A DNA stretch of 23,520 nt, from NCBI GenBank assembly GCA_013215905.1, contig JABSQI010000004.1, forward strand, positions 1-23,520. The letters run 5' to 3'. Shown one piece after another: positions 17,109 to 23,520 of the stretch (the stretch's first letter is position 1; each line of letters begins with the position of its first letter). A program made the translations under genes and the position numbers. Under the pieces are notes generated by a model that did not search any database, was not told the origin of the DNA, and saw only the letters and a program-made list of their open reading frames with translations. This DNA comes from Legionellales bacterium (GTDB lineage: Bacteria > Pseudomonadota > Gammaproteobacteria > PIVX01).

Positions 17109-18422
17109 CTATTCGTTAATAGCTTTACAATTTGTCTCTTTGACTAAAGCAGTTATTATCAAAGATAAAATTAACCCTACGGGCAACATTGACATTGCAA
17201 ATAAGAAATTTTCTTTAGTATATAATGGCATCTCTCCAAGCATGCCCCCATCCCAAGACATATCCAGCAATACTCCTGATAAATACTGCATACTTCCACC
17301 AAGCCCCATTATCATAACAGCGGCAAAACCCATTGCTGTAGATGAAATAGACTGTGGATTACTTTCATTAATAGCAGGATAACTAATTACTTGTGTACTA
17401 GTAAAAAAACCTAATAGAAAAAATAGAACCATCAACGTATTCAGTGACCAATTTTCACCATACATTATTGCTAACAATACAAAAATAGAAACTATACATC
17501 CAACCACCATAGGCAAGCGTCTTTTCTCTAACACGTCTGAAATTTTACCACAAATAGGTGCACCAAAAATAGTTCCTAGAAATATCATACTACTAACAAA
17601 TGTAGCATCGGTTTTACTAATAGAAAAAACTTTTGTTAAATATAGTACTGCTAGCAGTCCTCCCATTACCATAATTGGTAAATTCATTAACCCAGTATAC
17701 ATTCCCAGCAACCAATTTTGTCTATTTGAGATAGTCCTGGATAAACTTTTCCAAAAACCCATATTTGCTAGATTTTCTCTATATCTTTGATAATCGTTAG
17801 ATGTCTCTACAGGATTATCTTGTACTATGGAATAAATCAGGGCTAAAACCACGACTCCAAAACCAACATTTGCTAATAAAGCATTTCTCCATCCTAAATA
17901 ATCAGACAATAAAGCTAGCGGAGTCTGGGCAACAAGCCCTCCACACATCGCAATAGTTACAATTAATCCAATTACAAAAGCTTGTCGGTTAGGCGAAAAC
18001 CATTTGGTTGCTAGAGAAACGCAACATAAAAAACAAAAAGCGTGAGCAATACCCGCTACAAACCTAAAAAAACACGCCATTTTAAAAGAACTTGTTAGTG
18101 CTAAACCTAGAGCACCTAATATGGATAATGAAAGCATCATAAGAGTAACTTTTCTCGTAGAAACCCTGTCAATAATTAACCCAGCAGGAAATAAAAACAA
18201 TACGTCAGATAATAAAAAAGATGAAGCTAATATACCGAGCCCCTTTGCTTCAATCCCAAAATCTTTAATTAGTACCTCACTTAATGAATTACACATCATC
18301 ATTTGCATAAAATCATAAAAAAAGAATAATGCCGCCGATAAACAGATGAGCCAAGCTTTAAAAGAGTTTAATTCTAGTTTTGGTAGTGTAAACCTATTCG
18401 CGATAGTAGCAGAACTTTCCAT
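17109..18422 (-). CDS. MFS transporter, possibly Pht/Fpt-like
   Basis: A 437-aa major facilitator with about twelve membrane helices. The loop after helix 2 reads GLIIDRVSTRKVTL, the MFS motif A in loose form, and a second copy GKISDVLEKRRLP follows helix 8, as expected for the two six-helix halves. The start, FKAWLICLSAALFFFYDFMQM, reminds me of MFS carriers of Legionella and Francisella, which include phagosomal nutrient (amino acid or nucleoside) importers. That link is from memory, and the substrate is not determined. AGGAG lies 7 nt before the ATG. Two near-identical 17-bp repeats precede the gene (18433-18493), suggesting regulated expression. Confidence 0.85.
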   Translation of the reverse strand: MESSATIANRFTLPKLELNSFKAWLICLSAALFFFYDFMQMMMCNSLSEVLIKDFGIEAKGLGILASSFLLSDVLFLFPAGLIIDRVSTRKVTLMMLSLSILGALGLALTSSFKMACFFRFVAGIAHAFCFLCCVSLATKWFSPNRQAFVIGLIVTIAMCGGLVAQTPLALLSDYLGWRNALLANVGFGVVVLALIYSIVQDNPVETSNDYQRYRENLANMGFWKSLSRTISNRQNWLLGMYTGLMNLPIMVMGGLLAVLYLTKVFSISKTDATFVSSMIFLGTIFGAPICGKISDVLEKRRLPMVVGCIVSIFVLLAIMYGENWSLNTLMVLFFLLGFFTSTQVISYPAINESNPQSISSTAMGFAAVMIMGLGGSMQYLSGVLLDMSWDGGMLGEMPLYTKENFLFAMSMLPVGLILSLIITALVKETNCKAINE

Positions 18423-18432
18423 GGGACTCTCC

Positions 18433-18493
18433 TAGTTAAATATACTTGGAATAGTATTTTAACAAAAAATAGGCCATAGTTAAATTTACTTGG
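18433..18493. repeat. Direct repeat pair in front of the MFS gene
   Basis: TAGTTAAATATACTTGG (18433-18449) and TAGTTAAATTTACTTGG (18477-18493) differ at one base and start 44 bp apart, about four helical turns. They lie in the 89-nt gap between tdk and the MFS gene. Two sites on the same face of the helix fit a regulator or a promoter-overlapping operator. Confidence 0.45.
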
Positions 18494-18511
18494 TAAATAT
18501 ACATTAAATAG

Positions 18512-19108
18512 TTAATTATTTCTTGGTCCTGAATCACCTTGTTTAAAATGCAAACGCCATGTAGAAACATATGAGTCATTCCCCCCAATATATACTTGAG
18601 AGCCAGAGCTTATTTTTTTGCAATATTGGTCTATCCGCATATTCATCAGAGCCTTACGTCCACAGTGACATATTGTTTTTATTTCAGTTATTTCTTCCGC
18701 CCAAGCCAATAGGTATAAACTTCCCTCAAATGGTTCCCCCATGTAATCGGAACGTAAACCATATGTTAATACAGGTATATTAAGCTCATCTGTAATATTT
18801 GTTAATTGTTCCACTTGAGCTTTTGTTAAAAACTGTGCTTCATCAACTAAAATACAATCAATTTTGGCTGAATCTTCTTTAATTTTTTGATTAGTGCTTT
18901 GAAACAAATCTTGATCTCTTGAGAACTTCTCAGCCTGGGCTTTTAGGCCTATTCGAGAATGAATTTCACCCGACTTATATCTATCATCAATAGCTGGAGT
19001 ATACAGTATTGTTTGCATACCTCTTTCCTGATAGTTATAACTTGACTGTAAAAGAACTGTGCTTTTTCCAGCATTCATTGCTGAGTAATAAAAATATAAT
19101 TTTGCCAC
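18512..19108 (-). CDS. tdk: Thymidine kinase
   Basis: Phosphorylates thymidine to dTMP in the salvage pathway. It is 198 aa and closely follows E. coli Tdk: MAKLYFYYSAMNAGKST with the P-loop (9-17), SSYNYQERGM, the VDEAQFLT segment with catalytic E90, PVLTYGLRSDY, and the thymidine lasso region near VYIGGNDSYVS (172-182). The zinc-site region is altered: after YVS, where E. coli has CRKH, this protein has W184-R-L-H187; C147 and C149 remain and an extra cysteine (C163) is nearby. It starts at GTG 19108, supported by GGAG 5 nt upstream and by the family N-terminus. Confidence 0.93.
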   Translation of the reverse strand: MAKLYFYYSAMNAGKSTVLLQSSYNYQERGMQTILYTPAIDDRYKSGEIHSRIGLKAQAEKFSRDQDLFQSTNQKIKEDSAKIDCILVDEAQFLTKAQVEQLTNITDELNIPVLTYGLRSDYMGEPFEGSLYLLAWAEEITEIKTICHCGRKALMNMRIDQYCKKISSGSQVYIGGNDSYVSTWRLHFKQGDSGPRNN

Positions 19109-19133
19109 ATCTACTCCATAATAGATTGTGCTT

Positions 19134-19162
19134 ATGATATTGAATCTCTAGATAACTTTCAA
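19134..19162 (-). promoter_or_regulatory. Promoter of tdk
   Basis: On the minus strand: TTGAAA (19157-19162), 17-nt spacer, TATCAT (19134-19139); each hexamer has 5 of 6 consensus bases. The leader to GTG 19108 would be about 20 nt. Confidence 0.55.
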
Positions 19163-19281
19163 TTATTTCGACTCTATTTATTCTGCTCTTGTAACCATCT
19201 GTTTTTATTTAAATTAATTCTCACGCTCTCATCTATAGAAATGGCATTGATCTTGCATCTTTTCTTACTGAAAGGACAATC

Positions 19282-20250
19282 ATGAAGGAATTTTTAATTA
19301 TGAACAGAACTGTAAAAAAAATAGCCTTAAGGAATAGTGATAATTACTATTTATCAACTGTTTTGTTATTTATATCTACACTATTAGTAAGTAGTTATGC
19401 ACATGCATTGACTTTTAATTTACCAAATGAATCAACAAATATAGTCGGTGAAGTATATACCGTTTTCATAGAGCCTGGAGAATCTTTGAGAGAATTAGCG
19501 AGAAAGCACAACATGGGGTACGAAGAAATAATAAGAGCGAATCAGCACATAAATCCTAGGAAACCTAAAGCTTGGAGTAAAGTAATTATTCCAAGCTCTT
19601 TTATTTTACCTAATACTCCTAGAAAAGGAATAGTTATTAATTTGCCAGAAATGCGCTTATATTATTACCCTAAAGATAGCAATGTTGTTATGACCTTTCC
19701 TATAGGAGTTGGCAAACAAGGATGGAGAACCCCTACTACCAAAACAACAATAATTGAGAAAAAAGAAGATCCAAACTGGCATGTTCCAAAATCCATCAAA
19801 AAATATATGGCTAGTAAAGGTGTAATTCTTCCAGATATAGTCAAAGCAGGACCAGATAATCCTCTTGGAGCATTTGCTATGAAACTGAATCTTCCTGGAT
19901 ATCTCATTCACGGTACTAATAAACCATATTCTGTCGGCAAAAGAAGTAGTTCAGGCTGTATCAGAATGTATCCTGAAGATATTGAACAACTGTTTTATGT
20001 TGCTAAATTGAATGATACTGTTAAAATTGTCAACCAACCATACAAAGCTGGGTGGTATAAGAACGACTTGTATTTAGAATCACACAAACCATTTGAAGAT
20101 CAACTACCCGATAATCCGAAGTATGACAATGTTTATCACGTTGTAAATACTGCTAACAAACACCGACAAATTTTAATAGATTGGGACTCTACTGATTTTA
20201 TTAACGCTAATTTTACTGGATATCCACAATTAATTACAAGGGGGTACTAA
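19282..20250 (+). CDS. LysM-containing L,D-transpeptidase (ErfK/YbiS type)
   Basis: Periplasmic enzyme that makes 3-3 cross-links in peptidoglycan or attaches lipoprotein to it, using an active-site cysteine. It is 322 aa: signal peptide with cleavage likely after AHA (residue 42), LysM domain at about 59-105 (VYTVFIEPGESLRELARKHN), then the YkuD catalytic domain from about 115. The active site is H210-G-T and S-S-S-G-C226-I-R-M, with KAGPDNPLGAFAMKL upstream, as in E. coli ErfK/YbiS/YcfS/YnhG. A C-terminal extension of about 70 residues follows. ATG 19282 has AAAGGA 6 nt upstream; ATG 19300 is possible. It is the first of two transpeptidase genes, 3 nt apart. Confidence 0.92.
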   Translation: MKEFLIMNRTVKKIALRNSDNYYLSTVLLFISTLLVSSYAHALTFNLPNESTNIVGEVYTVFIEPGESLRELARKHNMGYEEIIRANQHINPRKPKAWSKVIIPSSFILPNTPRKGIVINLPEMRLYYYPKDSNVVMTFPIGVGKQGWRTPTTKTTIIEKKEDPNWHVPKSIKKYMASKGVILPDIVKAGPDNPLGAFAMKLNLPGYLIHGTNKPYSVGKRSSSGCIRMYPEDIEQLFYVAKLNDTVKIVNQPYKAGWYKNDLYLESHKPFEDQLPDNPKYDNVYHVVNTANKHRQILIDWDSTDFINANFTGYPQLITRGY

Positions 20251-20253
20251 ATA

Positions 20254-20931
20254 ATGAAGACACAACTGCTCACACTGAAAAAACTTTATCTTTTCGCATT
20301 GGTCAGCTTGATACCGCTTGGAAGTTTTGCATCATATGATGTTAGTGAATATAAGAATATTCTAAAACAAGCTCCTGGACTTTCTCCAAAAGTTCTAGAA
20401 CTTGCTCTAACAGCTAATGAATGCGTTAAAAAGAAAGGGTTGAATAAAAAAAATAAATTAACCATTTTAGACTACTCTAAACCATCAACAGAAAAAAGAT
20501 TCTGGGTATTAGATCTAAACAAAGACAAAGTTATTTATTCTATCTGTGCGGCACACGGAAGAAACTCTGGAAATAATTTTACCTTTACATTTTCTAATAA
20601 ACCACAAAGCCTACAATCAAGTATCGGTGTATTTATTACAGGAGATACATATTATGGTAAGCACGGCTTATCCCTGGAGCTATTTGGTCAAGAAGATGGG
20701 ATCAACTCAAATGCACATAAAAGAAGAGTTGTGATCCATGCTGCTAACTATGTAAGTGAAAGTTTTGCAAGAGAGCATGGTCGTATCGGTAGAAGTTGGG
20801 GATGTCCTGCTCTTAACCCAAAATATACTAAACCTGTTATCAAGGAAATTAAAGATGGAACTGTTTTATTCTCATATTATCCAGATCAAAAATGGTTAAA
20901 TTCATCAAAATATTTAAATTGTCAGAATTAG
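20254..20931 (+). CDS. Second murein L,D-transpeptidase catalytic domain protein
   Basis: A 225-aa secreted protein (signal peptide to about residue 26, GSFA then SYD). It belongs to the other, YkuD_2-like branch of L,D-transpeptidases: VFITGDTYYGKHGLSLELFG, H162 in RVVIHAANYVS and the active-site C184 in GRSWGCPAL. There is no LysM domain. The ATG follows the upstream stop by 3 nt with a GGGGG-containing site in the end of that gene, so the two are cotranscribed. It probably acts on the same peptidoglycan substrate with a different specificity; which of the two makes cross-links and which anchors or edits cannot be told here. Its stop is 2 nt from the convergent pit stop. Confidence 0.88.
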   Translation: MKTQLLTLKKLYLFALVSLIPLGSFASYDVSEYKNILKQAPGLSPKVLELALTANECVKKKGLNKKNKLTILDYSKPSTEKRFWVLDLNKDKVIYSICAAHGRNSGNNFTFTFSNKPQSLQSSIGVFITGDTYYGKHGLSLELFGQEDGINSNAHKRRVVIHAANYVSESFAREHGRIGRSWGCPALNPKYTKPVIKEIKDGTVLFSYYPDQKWLNSSKYLNCQN

Positions 20932-20933
20932 AC

Positions 20934-22184
20934 TTAAGTGACATTAAAAATATGGGAAACAATATAGTATAAAACTATTGATATTACAGCCCCAGCAGGC
21001 AAGGTAATAAGCCATGAGAAAAATATATTACGAATAACATTTAAATTAATAGCACCAATTCCTCCTGCTAACCCACCTCCCAAAATCGCCCCCACCAAGG
21101 TCTGAGTTGTAGAAACGGGCAATCCAATAGAAGAAGCTATTATAACAGTAGAAGCAGCGGATATTTCTGCTGAAAAACCACGACTAGGAGTTAACACTGT
21201 AATATTTTCTCCAATAGTGATAATTATTTTATATCCATAAGTTACTAACCCGACGATTATTCCCATAGCCCCCACTAATAATATCCAAAATGGCATAGTG
21301 TGATGAGAAGGGATCCCATGTACCAAGTCCACCACTACTGCTAAAGGCCCAATAGCATTTGCTACATCATTTGCACCATGAGCAAATGCCATCGAACATG
21401 CAGTTAATATCATTAAGATCCCAAAATATTTTTCAACCCTACGATAATCATAAGGTACCTCATCGTCATGAGGTACTGGTATTTTTTTTAACATTAATAA
21501 AGAAATAAAAGTTATTAAGCTAGAAAGAATTAAAGTCAAAATTATCTCATACAATTCTACTAAATCTATACCTAGATGATTCATTCCTTTACTTACAGTA
21601 ATATAGATCGTAATCATCGAGGATGTACCTACATAAAACGGTAGAAATTTTTTAGCATATTTCAGCGGATTTCTTCTATTCAATATAGTTACTTGAATTG
21701 TATAAAAAACTATGTAGGCAATTATTCCTGCAATCACTGGGGTTACAACCCAACTAAGTACTATATCGACTATAGTACCCCATGAGATAGCATCTATGCC
21801 GAGAGTAAAGCTACCAAAACCAATAATTGCCCCTATTAAGGTATGGGTTGTAGAAACAGGCCAGCCCTTATAGGATGCAATTAATAACCAGATCCCAGCA
21901 CTTAAGGAGGCTGCTAACATCCCATGTATTAGCATCTCTTGATTACCTTCTATAAAACTCGGATCTATTATCTGGCTTCTAATTGTACTCGTTACCTCTC
22001 CACCTGCGAGCATGGCGCCTAAACCTTCAAAAATAGAGGCAATGATAATTGCTTGACGAATACTAAGAGCTTTTGCCCCAACTGAAGTACCTATGGCATT
22101 AGCAACATCATTAGCACCAACGCCACATGCCATTACAAATCCAATTACACCTGCAAAAATAAGATAATATGTACCAAACTCCAT
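20934..22184 (-). CDS. pit: PiT-family inorganic phosphate transporter
   Basis: Low-affinity phosphate symporter of the inner membrane, 416 aa with about ten or more membrane helices. The internal duplication typical of the family is clear: GANDVANAIGTSVGAKALS (23-41) is echoed by AHGANDVANAIGP (268-280), and WPVSTTHTLIGAI (108-120) by LPVSTTQTLVGAI in the second half. These motifs include the residues that bind phosphate and the coupling ion. No Shine-Dalgarno sequence precedes ATG 22184, but the first helix requires this start. No PhoU-like partner gene lies beside it, and I see no clear Pho box upstream. Confidence 0.93.
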   Translation of the reverse strand: MEFGTYYLIFAGVIGFVMACGVGANDVANAIGTSVGAKALSIRQAIIIASIFEGLGAMLAGGEVTSTIRSQIIDPSFIEGNQEMLIHGMLAASLSAGIWLLIASYKGWPVSTTHTLIGAIIGFGSFTLGIDAISWGTIVDIVLSWVVTPVIAGIIAYIVFYTIQVTILNRRNPLKYAKKFLPFYVGTSSMITIYITVSKGMNHLGIDLVELYEIILTLILSSLITFISLLMLKKIPVPHDDEVPYDYRRVEKYFGILMILTACSMAFAHGANDVANAIGPLAVVVDLVHGIPSHHTMPFWILLVGAMGIIVGLVTYGYKIIITIGENITVLTPSRGFSAEISAASTVIIASSIGLPVSTTQTLVGAILGGGLAGGIGAINLNVIRNIFFSWLITLPAGAVISIVLYYIVSHIFNVT

Positions 22185-22382
22185 AGGATTAAGGAATTTA
22201 TTAATGACTTAAAAGTATATTACTATAATAATGACAAAACTGCCAACAAATTTAACAAAAATAAATACTTTTTAGATCTTGGACAATTCTAAGCTAAATA
22301 CTAATAAGTAATGAAATATCATTTCCTACTTGTTAAATTTAAAATCAAAATTATTGTTAAAAAAATATTCATAATTTGATTT

Positions 22383-22432
22383 GGCCATTGGTTTTACATG
22401 GCTGCTCTTCATCATTTATGGAGAAAAGCAGC
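22383..22432 (-). terminator. Hairpin pair downstream of the MYND-finger gene
   Basis: GCTGCTCTTC (22401-22410) and GAAAAGCAGC (22423-22432) form a 10-bp stem with a 12-nt loop, starting 8 nt after the MYND gene stop. The single imperfect pair is G-U on the minus-strand RNA but C-A on the plus strand, which favours a role in the leftward transcript. A second short stem, GCCAT (22384-22388) with ATGGC (22398-22402), overlaps it by 2 nt. No U-run follows, so it may be an RNA 3'-end or processing hairpin rather than a classical terminator. Confidence 0.4.
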
Positions 22433-22440
22433 AACTACAT

Positions 22441-23304
22441 TTATTTTTCTCTAAATGTAATTACATAATTGCCTGTATTCAATCTCATTCCTCTTATCTT
22501 ATAAATTGACTCTGGTAGTTCTATTAAAAATTCTTCTCCTATTTGTAAAGCTGGTATATTAAAAATTCCATGGGTATTATTTGGAAAATTTACCTCCACT
22601 TTCCAGCCATCTATTTCCCAACTACTATTAAATCCAATTTTTTTAGAAGAACCAGACTGTATACGTATGAGTCCACCACCTATTATCTTTGGATTAATAA
22701 AATCTTCATTATAAACTATATATTCACCAACCCCTGAAGATTGATTAATCAAAGTAATCATTTTAATATCCACATTGCTGCCAGATGGAAAACATATGCT
22801 ACTGTGACATCCTTTCCAATCTATTTTTTGACATTTTCGACTACAATATCTTGTTTTACGGGCATGCTCACAGCTATCGCACTGTTTACATTTATATTTA
22901 GAAAGAATATCGCCACAATTTACACATTGCTTATAATGTAGATGTTCTATTAAAAATCTCTTAAATTCTGCTTTATTGAACTCATTATATTTACTACCTC
23001 CAATTGCTTGAACGTTAGTATTATTCCGTTCCTCTACATTGCCAAGGTATACTACATCACCATTAATTTTTATTTCGCAATTATCTAATATTATATTCTC
23101 AAAAACAAAAACATTCCTTTTAGGTGTTTTATTAGCATATTCACCATTACTATATTTATTGGAGATTTCAAAAACATCAGAAAAATAATGATACTCAATC
23201 ATTTTTTTATTAGCTCCCTCAAAACGTTTTTTAAAAATTTCAATATTATCAGTATTGATTTTCTCACCTACTAGATGGCTTGTTTCTTGTTCTCCACTAA
23301 TCAA
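22441..23304 (-). CDS. MYND-type zinc-finger protein, probable 5' frameshift
   Basis: The open frame gives 287 residues from a TTG at 23304. Residues 127-171 form a MYND-like zinc cluster: C127-x2-C130, C139-x2-C142-x2-C145, then Y-C154-x3-C158-Q, W163, H167 and C171, in the YCSRKCQKIDW context typical of the domain. MYND fingers bind proline-containing peptides and are mainly eukaryotic. The remaining protein is beta-rich without a recognised domain. The TTG has no good ribosome site. A promoter, an AGGAG and an ATG (23389) lie upstream in a different frame, and skipping one base in the A5 tract at 23340-23344 joins that ATG to this frame, giving about 315 residues with a hydrophobic N-terminus. 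So the annotated start is provisional; ATG 23202 is another candidate. Confidence 0.6.
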   Translation of the reverse strand: MISGEQETSHLVGEKINTDNIEIFKKRFEGANKKMIEYHYFSDVFEISNKYSNGEYANKTPKRNVFVFENIILDNCEIKINGDVVYLGNVEERNNTNVQAIGGSKYNEFNKAEFKRFLIEHLHYKQCVNCGDILSKYKCKQCDSCEHARKTRYCSRKCQKIDWKGCHSSICFPSGSNVDIKMITLINQSSGVGEYIVYNEDFINPKIIGGGLIRIQSGSSKKIGFNSSWEIDGWKVEVNFPNNTHGIFNIPALQIGEEFLIELPESIYKIRGMRLNTGNYVITFREK

Positions 23305-23317
23305 GTAAAGTTTGCCA

Positions 23318-23389
23318 CTAACAAGTAGGTGATGATATGAAAAACATGCATAAGATAGTTAATAATTGACAAACACATTTTATTAACAT
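23318..23389 (-). CDS. Short 23-codon ORF with strong ribosome site, likely the displaced start of the MYND gene
   Basis: ATG 23389 is preceded by AGGAG with an ideal 6-nt gap and by a promoter. It encodes a hydrophobic peptide starting MLIKCVCQLLTILCMFF and ends at TAG 23318, 13 nt before the TTG of the MYND frame. It resembles the start of a signal peptide or membrane segment. Either the ATG belongs to the MYND gene, which has lost the frame in the A5 tract, or the peptide is a real leader coupled to it. Confidence 0.45.
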   Translation of the reverse strand: MLIKCVCQLLTILCMFFISSPTC

Positions 23390-23426
23390 GGGTTTCTCCT
23401 AATTATTCAATACTAGCTTGTAATAT

Positions 23427-23454
23427 ATCATAAATATTTAAATTGTTATATCAA
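23427..23454 (-). promoter_or_regulatory. Promoter of the MYND-finger gene
   Basis: On the minus strand: TTGATA (23449-23454), 16-nt spacer, TATGAT (23427-23432); each hexamer has 5 of 6 consensus bases. The leader to ATG 23389 would be about 30 nt, containing the AGGAG. Confidence 0.5.
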
Positions 23455-23520
23455 TCAGGCTAATAGTAAAATAAGTATTTATCGTGTAGTTGTGATATCG
23501 TTAGAAAAACAAGAATAATC

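Noticed and set aside
16906..17382. Plus-strand open frame of 158 codons
   Set aside because: More than half lies antisense to the MFS gene, no ribosome site precedes it, and the peptide shows no domain. Only the short GC-rich part is kept as an observation.
19657..19911. Minus-strand open frames inside the LysM transpeptidase gene
   Set aside because: Two overlapping frames antisense to a well-supported gene; compositional shadows.
22248..22340. AAATTTAACAA / TTGTTAAATTT inverted repeat upstream of pit
   Set aside because: Perfect over 11 bp but entirely low-complexity and 71 nt apart; likely chance in such AT-rich DNA.

Overview
The window is AT-rich, gene-dense bacterial DNA. Several housekeeping proteins align almost end to end with what I know of their gammaproteobacterial forms: DinB, bifunctional Cca, proteolytically maturing Psd, a 629-residue ParE and a short Tdk. 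Other features point to a host-associated lineage: a secreted Sel1-repeat protein, an MFS carrier resembling the intracellular Pht/Fpt-type transporters, a large protein with half an endonuclease/phosphatase fold, and a MYND-type zinc-finger protein of eukaryotic style. I infer a Gammaproteobacterium of the Legionellales/Francisella kind, but cannot name a genus.

Layout. Positions 1-2470 (minus): start of a secreted protein, dinB, cca. 2718-5511 (plus): psd and parE, each with a recognisable promoter. 5623-6189 (minus): secreted Sel1 protein. 6375-13735 (minus): one tight operon, in transcription order moxR, DUF58, DUF4381, batA, batB, TPR protein (batC), batD and a GNAT acetyltransferase; gaps are 1-4 nt or ATGA overlaps. 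13997-14983 (plus): aldo/keto reductase, divergent from moxR across an intergenic region carrying a perfect 9-8-9 inverted repeat. 14985-16751 (minus): large unknown protein with partial EEP fold. 17109-18422 (minus): MFS transporter. 18512-19108 (minus): tdk. 19282-20931 (plus): two different L,D-transpeptidase genes in tandem. 20934-22184 (minus): PiT phosphate transporter. 22441-23389 (minus): MYND-finger gene that looks frameshifted near its 5' end.

How the genes work together. MoxR (AAA+ ATPase), DUF58, BatA/BatB (von Willebrand A domains), the TPR protein and BatD are expected to form an envelope-associated chaperone or stress-tolerance assembly. BatB has lost metal-site residues that BatA keeps. 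The two L,D-transpeptidases act on peptidoglycan in the periplasm. The remaining genes are unlinked core functions: tRNA end repair, lesion bypass, phospholipid synthesis, chromosome decatenation, thymidine salvage and phosphate uptake.

The most notable items are the MYND-finger gene with a probable +1 frameshift (its own promoter and strong ribosome site lie in the other frame), the half-EEP protein, the degenerate BatB metal site, the inverted repeat between moxR and the reductase, and the near-identical direct repeats in front of the MFS gene. No tRNA, rRNA, CRISPR array, intact insertion sequence or phage gene was seen.
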